Origin: FEN-1099 sp964511015
Lineage (GTDB): Bacteria; Lernaellota; Lernaellaia; Lernaellales; Lernaellaceae
Direction of reading: 5' to 3'
DNA length: 64,000 nt
Assembly (NCBI GenBank): GCA_964511015.1
Contig: CAZEDX010000010.1
Span: 21,902-85,901, forward strand
Part shown: in pieces, positions 36,602 to 45,575 of the stretch
How positions within the stretch are numbered: position 1 is the first letter of the stretch
How the letters are laid out: each line of letters opens with the position of its first letter
Made by a program: the position numbers and the translations under genes
Notes under the pieces: model-generated
Databases searched by the model: none
Seen by the model: only the letters and a program-made list of their open reading frames with translations
Told to the model about the DNA's origin: nothing

Positions 36602-36871
36602 GTGGACGGCGAAATCGTCGGCATTAGCCAGGCCATGCGCAAGGTGTTCGAAACGATCGAAAAGGTCGCGCCGTCCGACTCCGCAGTGTTGATCTGCGGC
36701 GAAAGCGGCACCGGTAAAGAGCCGGTGGCGCGGGCGATTCACGCCAGAAGCGGCCGGGCCAACGCGCCGTTTGTCAGCACCCAATGCGTCGCCTTTGCGG
36801 CGGGAGTGCTGGAGAGCAAACTGTTCGGCCACGAACGCGGCGCCTTCACCGGTACGCATGGGCGGTGGATG
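36602..36871 (+). pseudogene. Sigma-54 activator (NtrC-type AAA+) fragment
   Basis: About 88 codons match the N-terminal part of a sigma-54 interaction domain: EIVGISQAMRKVFETIEKVA, Walker A GESGTGKE, ESKLFGHERGAFTG (the GAFTGA loop contacting sigma-54). The match stops abruptly after GAFTGT; no Walker B or HTH follows, and the receiver part is missing upstream. The fragment abuts the TolC-like remnant head-to-head and is followed 50 nt later by the RnfG-like gene. Confidence 0.8.
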
Positions 36872-36921
36872 GTCTTTACAGACCGGGCGCGGGATTCTAC
36901 TGTACGGCCAAGGATCAACAG

Positions 36922-37707
36922 ATGTTCAGAAATCAACGATCTAGCGACTACTTCGGTATTCGCCTGATTCTGTTTTCCGTGCTTTGCATCGGAATGGTTC
37001 TGGTTTTGTACTGGTCCTTCAGCGACCGCTCGAAGAGACCCGCCGGCCAAGTCACGCCCTCGGCGGTCGCCACCCCGGAAGTGGTGGCCGGACCGATTCC
37101 GGACCAGGTGAACCGCGTGCTTCAGCCGCTGTTGGCAAAAGGGGCGGTGGTCGAGAAACAGGCCGGCTTCGCCGGCAAGTATCCGCTGTATGTGGCGCGA
37201 CAGAACGGCCGGATTGCCGGGGTGGCCTATGCCATCAATAGCCCGGCGGACAATCTCGGTTTGCCGCAGATCCTGCTCGGCCTCGACAGCGCCGGTCAAA
37301 TTCTGGGTTTGGCGGTGCTGGCACCGGCCGCCAACAAGCCGGGAGCCGTCACCGACCTCGCCGCTCTCGAAGCCTGGTTTCCCCAGTTGATCAGCCAAGG
37401 CGGTCAGCCGCGCACTCTGCGGAATACCAACTGGCGGCTGGTGAAAGACAAAGGCAACATCGAACCGCCGACGGCCGGCGACGCCGTTCGGCCGATTCAC
37501 GTGCTGGTGGCTTTGCATGAGGCGCTGGTGTGGTACGAGGAACACCACAACGAACTGACCGCCTCGTCCCCGACCCCGATCAGTCGTCGGGCCGACCCGA
37601 GCCGGGAAACTGGCGGCGTTCCGGATCACAACCTGCGGCCGTCCAAGCCATTCCCTCCGGCCCAACCCGGCCCGACTTCGCCGGGCGGCGCCACTCTCGC
37701 TCAATAG
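36922..37707 (+). CDS. RnfG/FMN-binding-domain-like membrane-anchored protein
   Basis: A 261-residue protein with one N-terminal membrane segment (about residues 12-32) and a periplasmic domain. The segment YAINSPADNLGLPQILLGLD then GQILGLAVLAPAANKPG resembles the RnfG/NqrC FMN-binding fold, where FMN is linked to a Thr in S-G-A-T; that motif is not visible here, so flavinylation is doubtful. The C-terminal 50 residues are Pro-rich. The ATG at 36922 has an AAGGA site; the upstream part of the frame is degraded sequence. First gene of a co-directional run to 42.3 kb. Confidence 0.65.
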   Translation: MFRNQRSSDYFGIRLILFSVLCIGMVLVLYWSFSDRSKRPAGQVTPSAVATPEVVAGPIPDQVNRVLQPLLAKGAVVEKQAGFAGKYPLYVARQNGRIAGVAYAINSPADNLGLPQILLGLDSAGQILGLAVLAPAANKPGAVTDLAALEAWFPQLISQGGQPRTLRNTNWRLVKDKGNIEPPTAGDAVRPIHVLVALHEALVWYEEHHNELTASSPTPISRRADPSRETGGVPDHNLRPSKPFPPAQPGPTSPGGATLAQ

Positions 37708-37796
37708 CCTCGGCCTCCCTGCAGACCACTTGAGCCTTTGTGGGGGCCGCGTATGATGGAAACCAACAAACGGCTTGCCGTGTCGAAAGAGGAACT

Positions 37797-38738
37797 ATGA
37801 GCCGCTATTCGCTATTGCTGGGACTGGCCGTCGCGCTCTGTTGCACCACGACCAGTCTGGCTGCCGAACCGATCGGCCAGGTGATTGGCGCCGTGGGCGG
37901 CGCGTCGATTGAACGGCCCGGCGTGACCGAGCCAATTGCGGCCGCGCCGGGAATCGATGTCTATGCCGAAGACGTGCTGGTGACGGACCACAGCGGGCGT
38001 TTGAAGATCTTCTCGGCCGGTAAGATGGTCCTGCAACTGGGCTCCAACACCAGGTTGCGGGTGACCTCCATGGCATTCGACGCGACGGCCAAACGGCGGC
38101 AGGTCGCTTGCCGGCTGCAGTCCGGCAGCATGCGGCTGCTGGTGTTGTACGTCTACGACCTAGCCACCGAAGTACGGGTGGAAACGCCGGGGGCCGTGGC
38201 GGAATCCAAAGCGGCGTATTTTGTTTTAAGCTACGAACCCGCGGCGCGCCGAACCGAAGCCTTGGCACTGGCCGGCGTAGTGGGGCTTGGCGTCGGGTCT
38301 TCGGTTGGCCCGCTCTTAAACGCCGGAGCGCTGGGTGTGGCCGTGACCGGCGAAGCGATTTCCTTGCCGACTCTAGCAGACGACGCAACTCGCGAACGCC
38401 TGCTTTCCGCGACCGACGTGCCCAACGAAGGCCTGGCCGAAAACCGCCTCGGCGGGCCGCAACACCTGGCCGACCGTCCGGCTCCGGGGATGGCGGGCGA
38501 AGACGCGCTGGGAGGCGAAGGCATGCCGGCCGCGCAGGGCGGCGAAGCGGGCACCGAATTCGATGCGTTTCGCGAAGCGTGGAGCGCGGGTGGTCTGGCG
38601 CAAGAAGACCTGCCCGGCCGTCGGCCGCCGGACAAAAAGCCAGATCTCCTCGACCTTAGCGACCGCGCCAATGTGGATGTGACCATCGGTTTTCCGGACT
38701 CGCAAGGACAACGCTTGCGGCCGCGGACCCGGAGGTGA
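37797..38738 (+). CDS. Exported FecR-domain protein
   Basis: A 313-residue protein with a signal peptide ending near SLAAEP and a FecR-like beta domain (about residues 20-150): GQVIGAVGGASIERPG, then VTDHSGRLKIFSAGKMVLQLGSNTRL. Free-standing periplasmic FecR domains of this type occur in envelope proteins and are not necessarily sigma regulators. The second half is Gly/Ala/Pro-rich and low in structure. An AGAGGAA site supports the ATG at 37797; the stop lies 5 nt before the next start. Confidence 0.8.
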   Translation: MSRYSLLLGLAVALCCTTTSLAAEPIGQVIGAVGGASIERPGVTEPIAAAPGIDVYAEDVLVTDHSGRLKIFSAGKMVLQLGSNTRLRVTSMAFDATAKRRQVACRLQSGSMRLLVLYVYDLATEVRVETPGAVAESKAAYFVLSYEPAARRTEALALAGVVGLGVGSSVGPLLNAGALGVAVTGEAISLPTLADDATRERLLSATDVPNEGLAENRLGGPQHLADRPAPGMAGEDALGGEGMPAAQGGEAGTEFDAFREAWSAGGLAQEDLPGRRPPDKKPDLLDLSDRANVDVTIGFPDSQGQRLRPRTRR

Positions 38739-38743
38739 CGGAC

Positions 38744-39667
38744 ATGAGTCGCCGAATGCCAGACCTCGTCACATTGCTGGCCTGTCTGCTCGTCGTCAGT
38801 TGCGCCGGTGACAATGTGTTGTCGTCCGTTGATTACGCCCAGGTCGTCGCCGCGCTTGGCTCCCGCGCCGATCTGCCGCCGGAGATCGAATCGATTACGC
38901 TGGCTGTGAGCGGCGATGGTCTCACCACCATCCGTCGTACCTTGGTGGTGACCGAACTCGCCGACGACGACGAAATTGCGTTCCACGTCAGCGTTCCCCC
39001 CGGCCGCCGCACCTTCTCCGTATGTTGCTACAATGCGGACGGGTTCGGAGTTTACCGCGGCGAGCGGACCATCATCTTGGAACCTCGGCATGATGTCGCC
39101 GTGGGCATTACCATGGCCGCCTATGGGTTGATCCGCGGCGCCGTGTACTATGTCGAAGCGGGCGATCTGCTGCCCCTGCCGGATTTCGAGCAAGACGACA
39201 TCCGGGTCGAGGACGGCTGGTACCGGCTTGAAGCACCGGCGGGAACGGTGACTGTCGAATTGACCGCCGGTGATCTGGTCGCCCCGGGACAGAGCTTATG
39301 GGGCTTCACCGAGATGGTAATCGGCGACGCCGGTGAAGAGGTTCTCGCCGACCTGGTGCTGGTCGATCGCGCCGCGACGGACTTCGACAAACGGCCGCGC
39401 GTTACCGGCGCTTTCCCGCACCAGGGAATTTCGCCCGGACAGCGCTTGACGCTGTTCGGTGCCGGGTTCGCGGCCAGCGCCACCCCGGCGGTGTGGTTTG
39501 GCTCCGCACAACCGGGCGAGTCGGTCGGCGAAGGGCCGGACGTGGTTGACGATAGCCACCTGGAGGTAACCTTCCCCGCCTCAGCGCCGGGAACGGGATA
39601 CATTTTTGTTTGTTTGAGCGAAACGGAGAACTGCTCCAATCCGTTTCCTTATTCGCAGTTGCCGTAG
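38744..39667 (+). CDS. Lipoprotein with C-terminal IPT/TIG domain
   Basis: A 307-residue lipoprotein (lipobox VVSC, Cys20) with a beta-rich middle part and a C-terminal IPT/TIG immunoglobulin-like domain: RVTGAFPHQGISPGQRLTLF then GAGFAAS. Such domains form extracellular ligand-binding or stalk modules. I chose the ATG at 38744 preceded by GGAGGTGA; a GTG at 38735 that would overlap the FecR-gene stop is possible. Two Cys pairs (CC in the middle, C near the end) may form disulfides. Function unknown. Confidence 0.72.
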   Translation: MSRRMPDLVTLLACLLVVSCAGDNVLSSVDYAQVVAALGSRADLPPEIESITLAVSGDGLTTIRRTLVVTELADDDEIAFHVSVPPGRRTFSVCCYNADGFGVYRGERTIILEPRHDVAVGITMAAYGLIRGAVYYVEAGDLLPLPDFEQDDIRVEDGWYRLEAPAGTVTVELTAGDLVAPGQSLWGFTEMVIGDAGEEVLADLVLVDRAATDFDKRPRVTGAFPHQGISPGQRLTLFGAGFAASATPAVWFGSAQPGESVGEGPDVVDDSHLEVTFPASAPGTGYIFVCLSETENCSNPFPYSQLP

Positions 39668-39694
39668 CCGAAAGGGCGGGAGTTGTCGAAACAC

Positions 39695-39988
39695 ATGAAG
39701 GGCCTCACTTGGCTGCACCGATCGGGCGCGTTGTTGCTCGTTGCCGCAATCGCGTTTCTGCTGGGTTGCGGAATGAAAGGTGAGTTGAAGCCGCGCGACA
39801 GACTGCCCGATGACGAATCCGGCACGCCGTTGGAACAGCGCCTGTATCCGCCCCGCGAGGCGCCGCCCGACGTGTTTGGCGTCGGTGACAGTATGCAGGC
39901 GCCCAGTCAGCCCGGCGTGATCATCGAACATTCGTTGACGCCGACGCCCACCCCGACCCCGTCGCCCACTTCGGAGGCTAACCCGTGA
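39695..39988 (+). CDS. LptM-like small lipoprotein upstream of dapF
   Basis: A 97-residue lipoprotein with lipobox LLGC followed at once by GMKGELKPRDRLPDD. The CGxKGxL start of the mature part and the position directly in front of dapF both match LptM (YifL), which in E. coli helps mature the LPS transporter LptD. The rest is a Pro-rich tail ending in TPTPTP repeats and lacks conserved features. The dapF start overlaps its stop (GTGA). The start could also be a TTG at 39683. Confidence 0.65.
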   Translation: MKGLTWLHRSGALLLVAAIAFLLGCGMKGELKPRDRLPDDESGTPLEQRLYPPREAPPDVFGVGDSMQAPSQPGVIIEHSLTPTPTPTPSPTSEANP

Positions 39989-40824
39989 ACGACCGTCCGG
40001 TCCCCTTTGTGAAAATGACCGGCAGCGGCAACAATTTCGTGCTGGTCGACAATCGCCAGGAACTGGTCGGTCCCGACGGCCTGGCCGCTTGGGCGCGTGC
40101 GGTATGCCATCCGACCCAAGGTGTTGGCGCCGACGGGTTGATTCTGCTGCAGCAAGATCCGCAACACGAAGTCGATTTTGCGTGGCGCTTCTTCAACAAA
40201 GATGGGTCCGAACCGGAAATGTGCGGCAACGGCAGCCGTTGCGCTGTCCGTTACGCGGTGGAGCAAGGCCTGGCTGGGCGGGAAACGGCGTTTCGCACGC
40301 GGGCCGGCGTGATCCGCGGTTGGCTGCTCGACAACGGCGAGGTGCGGGTGCAACTCACCGATCCGGTCGGCTATCAGGCCCAGGTACACGTCGACCTTGC
40401 GGGCGAGACACACCATGCCGCGGTAATCAATACCGGTGTGCCGCACGCGGTGATCGAAGTCCCCGACACCGAAGCAGTCGACGTGCGAAGCCGGGGGCGC
40501 GCGATTCGACACCACCCGGTTTTCGGCCCGCGCGGCACCAACGTGAATTTCGTGCAGGTGCTCGGCGCCCGGGAGCTGATCATTCGCACGTACGAACGAG
40601 GCGTGGAAGACGAAACGATGGCTTGCGGCACGGGTTGCGTCGCCGCGGGCATAACCATGACCCTGGCCGGCCACACCACGCAGCCGGTTCGCTTACACAC
40701 CCGGGGCGGAGAAGTGCTGACGGTCGATTTCGCCCGCGACGGAGCCATGGTAACGCGGGCGACGTTGCAGGGGCCGGTAAGGTACGTGGCCGAAGGGACG
40801 ATCCATCCCGACGTGTGGCGCTAA
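39985..40824 (+). CDS. dapF: Diaminopimelate epimerase
   Basis: A 279-residue PLP-independent epimerase that makes meso-DAP for lysine and peptidoglycan. Both catalytic Cys residues are present: Cys80 in EMCGNGSRC and Cys214 in MACGTGCVAA. The N-terminal FVKMTGSGNNFVLVD is typical. The GTG start overlaps the preceding stop by GTGA and has a GGAGG site. Full length. Confidence 0.96.
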   Translation: MNDRPVPFVKMTGSGNNFVLVDNRQELVGPDGLAAWARAVCHPTQGVGADGLILLQQDPQHEVDFAWRFFNKDGSEPEMCGNGSRCAVRYAVEQGLAGRETAFRTRAGVIRGWLLDNGEVRVQLTDPVGYQAQVHVDLAGETHHAAVINTGVPHAVIEVPDTEAVDVRSRGRAIRHHPVFGPRGTNVNFVQVLGARELIIRTYERGVEDETMACGTGCVAAGITMTLAGHTTQPVRLHTRGGEVLTVDFARDGAMVTRATLQGPVRYVAEGTIHPDVWR

Positions 40825-40848
40825 AGGTCCTACGGTTTGGAGAGCTCG

Positions 40849-41994
40849 ATGAACCGACGCATGTGGTCCTTAGTGATGTTGCTGGCGGCCGCCTGGCTGC
40901 TGTCCGGCTGTTTCTATGTTTACCGAGAACCGCCCGACCAGATGGAAGCGCGCGGACTACGGCCGACCGGTTTGCCCGGCCATGATGAAACGATTTGGGC
41001 GGATGCGCCGGCGCGGCATGGAACCGCTCAACCATTAGACAGCGAAACTTACGTTCGCCTGGCCGACAAAACCAACCCCGCCGTGGTCAACATCTTCAGC
41101 ACCAAGCGCGTCCGCACAGCGGTGGGCATTGGGTTGTTCGCGGTACGCACTCCCAACCTGGACCGCAACGCGCAAGCGCTCGGCTCCGGCTTTTTCATCA
41201 GTCCGGACGGCTTTGTCGTGACTAACGCGCACGTCGTGGCCGGAGCAGACGAGATCAAGATCTACTATTGGAAGGAAGATCAAGTGAAGACCGCGCGGCT
41301 GATCGGGCTGGATGTCACCAGCGACATCGCGCTGTTGAAAGTCGACCACCCCAAGCCGATGCCGTTTCTGCCGCTCGCTGATTCCGATGCGGTGCGCGTG
41401 GGCGAGGTGGTGGTGGCCATCGGCAACCCGTTCGGCCTGGACCATTCGCTGACCAATGGACTGATCAGCGCCAAACACCGCCGCCTGCACGAGGGCGGAC
41501 AAGGGTTGTACGAAGACTTCCTACAAACCAGCGCCCAGATCAACCCGGGCAATTCCGGCGGGCCGCTGATCGACCTGGCCGGCGCCGTGGTCGGAGTGAA
41601 CACCGCCACAGTGCAGGGCGGACAGGCCATCGGTTTCGCCGTGCCGTCGAACTTGCTGCGCGAAGTGATTCCGCACCTGGTGCGCAGCGGTGGCGTGCGT
41701 CCGGCGTACTGCGGCTTGCGCACCGGCGATCTGCCGGCGGAAGCCAACGTGGATCACGGCGCACTGATCACGGAAGTCAGCCCAGGCAGCCCCGCGGCTC
41801 AGGCCGGCCTACGAACAGGCGACCTACTGGTGGAAATCAACGGCCGGCAGGTCTACGATAGCCCGGCGGCGACCCGCACCTTGCGGCTGTTGATCGTCGG
41901 GCGTAGCGCGCAGTTGACGGTCTGGCGCGGCCGCCAGCGGTTGAACCTGCGTTTGACCCCGGCCGATGCGGCGTCGGCGCAATTGCAGCGGTGA
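40849..41994 (+). CDS. HtrA/Deg-type serine protease lipoprotein with PDZ domain
   Basis: A 381-residue periplasmic protease. An LLSGC lipobox near residue 20 makes it a lipoprotein, unlike E. coli DegP. Catalytic triad: His128 in VTNAHVV, Asp159 in TSDIALLKVD and Ser236 in NPGNSGGPL. A single PDZ domain covers about residues 285-375 (YCGLRTG, GLRTGDLLVEINGRQV), so it is DegS-like in domain order. It acts on misfolded envelope proteins or in a signalling cascade; the family call is firm, the specific role is inferred. Confidence 0.93.
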   Translation: MNRRMWSLVMLLAAAWLLSGCFYVYREPPDQMEARGLRPTGLPGHDETIWADAPARHGTAQPLDSETYVRLADKTNPAVVNIFSTKRVRTAVGIGLFAVRTPNLDRNAQALGSGFFISPDGFVVTNAHVVAGADEIKIYYWKEDQVKTARLIGLDVTSDIALLKVDHPKPMPFLPLADSDAVRVGEVVVAIGNPFGLDHSLTNGLISAKHRRLHEGGQGLYEDFLQTSAQINPGNSGGPLIDLAGAVVGVNTATVQGGQAIGFAVPSNLLREVIPHLVRSGGVRPAYCGLRTGDLPAEANVDHGALITEVSPGSPAAQAGLRTGDLLVEINGRQVYDSPAATRTLRLLIVGRSAQLTVWRGRQRLNLRLTPADAASAQLQR

Positions 41995-42017
41995 ACACCC
42001 GAGGCGAAAGGTTCTTC

Positions 42018-42299
42018 ATGCCGACTTACGAATACGAACACGAAAACGAAGGCTGCGCGCTCGGTTCGCGTTTTGAATTTCGGCAGTCGATCCACGATGC
42101 GGCGTTGGCGGTCTGCCCGACTTGCGGCCGGCCGGTGCGCCGATTGATCTTCGCGGCGAGCGTCCGCTCGGTCAAAAGCAACAGCGAACTGCGCGACCTG
42201 GGCTTTACCAAATTGGTCCGGCGTGGTGACGGCACGTACGAGAACGTGACCGCGCGCAAAGGCGAGCCCAAAACCGTGCGGCGCGATCCCGGTGACTAG
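42018..42299 (+). CDS. FmdB family zinc-ribbon protein
   Basis: A 93-residue FmdB-type protein: MPTYEYEHENEGC at the N-terminus and CPTCGRPVRRL form the zinc ribbon. Members are small putative regulators first noted by formamidase genes; their role remains uncertain. An AAAGG site precedes the ATG at 42018. It is the last gene of the + strand run and is followed by an inverted repeat. Confidence 0.88.
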   Translation: MPTYEYEHENEGCALGSRFEFRQSIHDAALAVCPTCGRPVRRLIFAASVRSVKSNSELRDLGFTKLVRRGDGTYENVTARKGEPKTVRRDPGD

Positions 42300-42313
42300 C
42301 GCTGGATACGCCA

Positions 42314-42340
42314 ACGCCCCGAGGCCGAGCCTCAGGGCGT
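42314..42340. terminator. Hairpin between convergent genes
   Basis: ACGCCC-C-GAGGC / GCCTC-A-GGGCGT stem (one mismatch) with a 3-nt CGA loop between the FmdB gene and the convergent beta-propeller lipoprotein gene. No T tract, so terminator function is moderate in confidence. Confidence 0.5.
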
Positions 42341-42368
42341 CGCGTCACTGCCAGGGTATCGCTCTATA

Positions 42369-44662
42369 TTAAGGCTCGTCCGGCGCGGTCCCTTCCTCCC
42401 AGGTGTCGTCGTCGTAATAGTCGTCCCAGGGATCTTCCCAGGGCAACTCGTCCTCAACGACATTTTGCCAGGAGCCGATTTTCGTAGCGATCAAGCCAAG
42501 GTCGCTGATGGTGAACAGGTAGTCGCCGATCACCACACTGCGCCGTGGCGTGGACAGCCAATCGTAGTAGTCGGAGCCGGCTTCGCCTTCGAAGCCGCCG
42601 TGATCGATCTGGGTCTGGAACTGGAAGCCGCTTTGCGGCGTCACGTAGTAGACGTAGAAGCCCGAGAAACTCCCGTCCTCCGCATCCCTCTTGTCCGGCG
42701 CGCCGGCCCCCGGCTCGACCACCGTGTCGTCGTCGTTCCAAGTGTCGTCGTCATACCACGTATCGTCGTCGCCCCAGGTATCATCATCGCCCCAGGTGTC
42801 GTCGTCGCCGTATTCATAGATCTGCAACGGAATGGCCAGCAGGTTTTCTTCCGGATAGAACAGGANNNNNNNNNNGCGTGGTGATTGTATTGCGCCTCCG
42901 ATGAGGCGTTCCAGGACCCGAGTTCCACGTTGTCCAAACGTCGTGGGTCGGACAGATCGGAAACGTCGAACAAAGACAGAGCCACCGAACCGTTCAGGCC
43001 CCATTCGTCGCCGCCGAAGCCGATCGTGAGCAAGTAGTTGTCGTTGACCGGGTGCAAATAGGAACTGTAACCGGGCACTTCCAACTCGCCCACCAGCCGC
43101 GGCTGCAGCGGGTTGCTTAGATCAAGGGTGAACAGCGGATCGGTATTTTCGTAGGTGACCAGGAATCCACGCGCTCCCAGGAAACGCGCCGACATGATCT
43201 GCTCGTCGACGGCGATGTCCTCAAGCTTGCCGACTTCGCGGAAGTCCTGACCGTTGAGGTGATAGACATACACGCCGTTGCGTTCGGCGGAGCCGTCCCA
43301 CCAGCCGCCGTAGCTAGTGGCCACGCGCAAATATTCCTCATACTCACCCAAGCTGAACTGGTTCAACACCCAACCGCGCACGTCGGCGCTGGCCAGGTAA
43401 ACGGCCTGGGCGGGGTCGGAGCCGATATCGAACGCGTGAATTTGACCGTGGTATTCGCCCGCTTCGCCGTCCTCCAGCCAGTTGGCCTCGCTGGCGTAGC
43501 TGCCGCTCACGTACAGGTGCTGTGCGCTGGCGTAAACGACGAAGCCGTCGGCCATAACCCCGATATCGGGCTGTTTTTCCAGCGGCTCGGTCAACAACAC
43601 AGTCAACACGGACAACACCGCATCGCCGCGGGGACTGGACGGCCGGTACATGTTCTCACACTCGCTCAACAACCCTTCTTCGCGAACCGCACCGCCGCTG
43701 GTGTAGCCGATGTCGTAGTAGCGCGGCAGCCAGGCGACCAACGGGGCGCCGTTGATGATCTGCCGGTTCTTGGCCAGCAACTCCTCATAAGCAGCGTCCA
43801 GTTCCGCAGCCGTTTGGTAGTCCGAGGGGTTGATCCAGGTGTCGACGTAAGGGCCGTATTTTCCGGAGTTCATCACCACCCGCACGGAGGCATCGATGCG
43901 GCGGCTGCTCACCTGGTCGCCTTCGACATACAGCTCGCGCAATACCTGCGGCGCCGATTTCTGCGCCAAATCGATCAAGGTGATTTTGAAAATGTTGTAG
44001 TAGAGCGAGTTGCGCGATTGGTCAGGCCACACGTCGTCGGGCAGGTTGTAGGCATCGATGTTGGAAAACACGACGGCCAGGTCGCCGTACAGATACATGT
44101 CGGCAACCACGCCTTCGATGTCGACCCGGCTCACTTCGGCGGTGGCCGGCACGGAGCCGACCGAGTAGACGATCAGGTAGCCGCCGGTGACCAGGTAAAG
44201 ATAGTTGCCGTCGGTTTTCACCATGTCGGCTTCGTCGACGCCCTCTTCTTGCACGTTGGTGTCGCTGTGCTCGTTGTCGTCATCGCCGGCTTCGCTGTCG
44301 CCTCCGGCCTGGTCATCGTCGTCGGCATAGCCGTCGTCGTCGTCAGTAGAGTTGTCGTCGTCGCTGCTGGCGTCATCGTCGGCCACATCGTCGTCGGCGG
44401 CGTCATCGTCTGCCCAGGTGTCGTCGTCGTCGATGATCACGTCGTCGCCGCCCCATTGGCGGTTGGCGGCCACTTCGCGTTCCATGCGCTCAATGGCCGT
44501 CTGGTGAAGCCAATCGAGTACTTCACCGCAGTCTTTACACTGGTAGAGGCCGTCGACTTTTACGTATTGATTGTCGGCTTCGTTCGTACTGCAGCCCGCC
44601 GCTGTCCACGACAGCGACAAGCAAAACAGCAGCAGAAGGCTGGATTTGATGGCGGTTTTCAT
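42369..44662 (-). CDS. Beta-propeller-domain lipoprotein, interrupted by scaffold gap
   Basis: About 760 residues in two frames on either side of a 10-N run at 42866-42875. The N-terminal part has a lipobox (TAAGC), a CxxC pair (CKDCG), an Asp-rich spacer and the signature NVQEEGVDEADMVKTDG of the Beta_propel (PF09826-type) family, then the propeller strands. The 42369-side frame resumes with LFYPEENLLAIPLQIYEYG and has a DDDTWGDDDTW insert. Reading across the gap, a 2-nt true gap would restore the family's HHAFLFYPEENLL. Surface-exposed; substrate and partners unknown. Likely one intact gene mis-scaffolded, not a pseudogene. Confidence 0.85.
42866..42875. other. Scaffold gap (10 N)
   Basis: A run of ten N inside the beta-propeller lipoprotein gene. 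The reading frame on both sides fits a true missing length of 2 modulo 3, most simply 2 nt, so the N count is a placeholder. Confidence 0.9.
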
Positions 44663-44923
44663 GGCCCTCCCCTTTCAGCACCAAGACCGTTCGGACGGTC
44701 CTTCCCAAACGAATACCGATGGTTTAGCAAGCCTCGTGCCAGTTCAGATCAACCAATAACTTGGCGAGATCAAACAGGTTTTTTTGGCGGGGGGCGGAGT
44801 ATCCACAGAAAAACCATTGATTTTTCGCGGGGTTCGTCAGAAATCTGAGTGGTTTCCAAGTTGGCCGCACCAACCGAAAACCGACGACTCAGGCCGCGTT
44901 GTGAACCAGACAGGCGGGCACTC

Positions 44924-44952
44924 TGGACCCCGAACCCAAGCCCACCTATAAT
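44924..44952 (+). promoter_or_regulatory. Candidate promoter of mntP
   Basis: A perfect -10 TATAAT (44947-44952) lies 36 nt before the mntP start; the -35 position (TGGACC, 44924-44929) is weak. The 326-nt divergent gap 44663-44988 also holds the lipoprotein promoter region; I see no yybP-ykoY-type manganese riboswitch in it. Confidence 0.5.
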
Positions 44953-44988
44953 CCCCGTCCACCCGGCCGCCGGGCGTGCGAGGTCTGT

Positions 44989-45534
44989 TTGAGCATTGGC
45001 GAGATCCTGATTCTGTCCTTGGCGCTGGCGGCCGACGCCTTCGGCGTTGGCGCCTGCATCGGCCTGGTCTATTCCCAACCCCGGCAGATCTTCCGGCTCA
45101 GCTTCCATTTCGGCTTGTTCCAGGCGTTGATGCCCGCCTTAGGGGCTTTGGCCGGCACGCTACTGGCCACGGTCGCTGCGATGTACACACCGTATGTTGC
45201 CGCCGCACTGCTGGCCGTTGTCGGGTTGAAGATGTTGTGGGAATCGCGCAAGCCCAAGGATGAATGCGGCACCATCGACCCGACCCGCGGCTGGTCGTTG
45301 ATCGGATTGAGTCTGGCCGTGTCCATTGACGCTTTCGCGGCGGGGGTCAGTCTGGGCATGCTGCACGCACCGTTGTTGCTGGCCTGTCTGCTGATCGGGG
45401 TGGTGTGCAGTGTGGTCACGCTGGCGGCCATGCGCGCCAGTGGTTTGCTGCGACGCTTGCTCGGCGAATGGGCGGAACGGGTTGGCGGGGTGGCGTTGTT
45501 GGGTTTGGCGATCAAGACCCTGCTGGCCGCATAG
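44989..45534 (+). CDS. mntP: Manganese efflux pump MntP-like
   Basis: A 181-residue protein with six membrane segments in two related halves, each with the conserved Asp motif of the family: LAADAFGVG and SIDAFAAG. MntP exports Mn2+ across the inner membrane. The start is TTG. A PanE-type reductase gene converges on it from the other strand 41 nt away. Confidence 0.92.
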   Translation: MSIGEILILSLALAADAFGVGACIGLVYSQPRQIFRLSFHFGLFQALMPALGALAGTLLATVAAMYTPYVAAALLAVVGLKMLWESRKPKDECGTIDPTRGWSLIGLSLAVSIDAFAAGVSLGMLHAPLLLACLLIGVVCSVVTLAAMRASGLLRRLLGEWAERVGGVALLGLAIKTLLAA

Positions 45535-45575
45535 CTGCTCGCTTGCCTACCGTTCGAGTCTTCCCGCAGACCGCC

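Noticed and set aside
44663..44988. Manganese (yybP-ykoY) riboswitch ahead of mntP
   Set aside because: No matching paired stems or conserved loop sequence were found by eye; only a promoter is visible.
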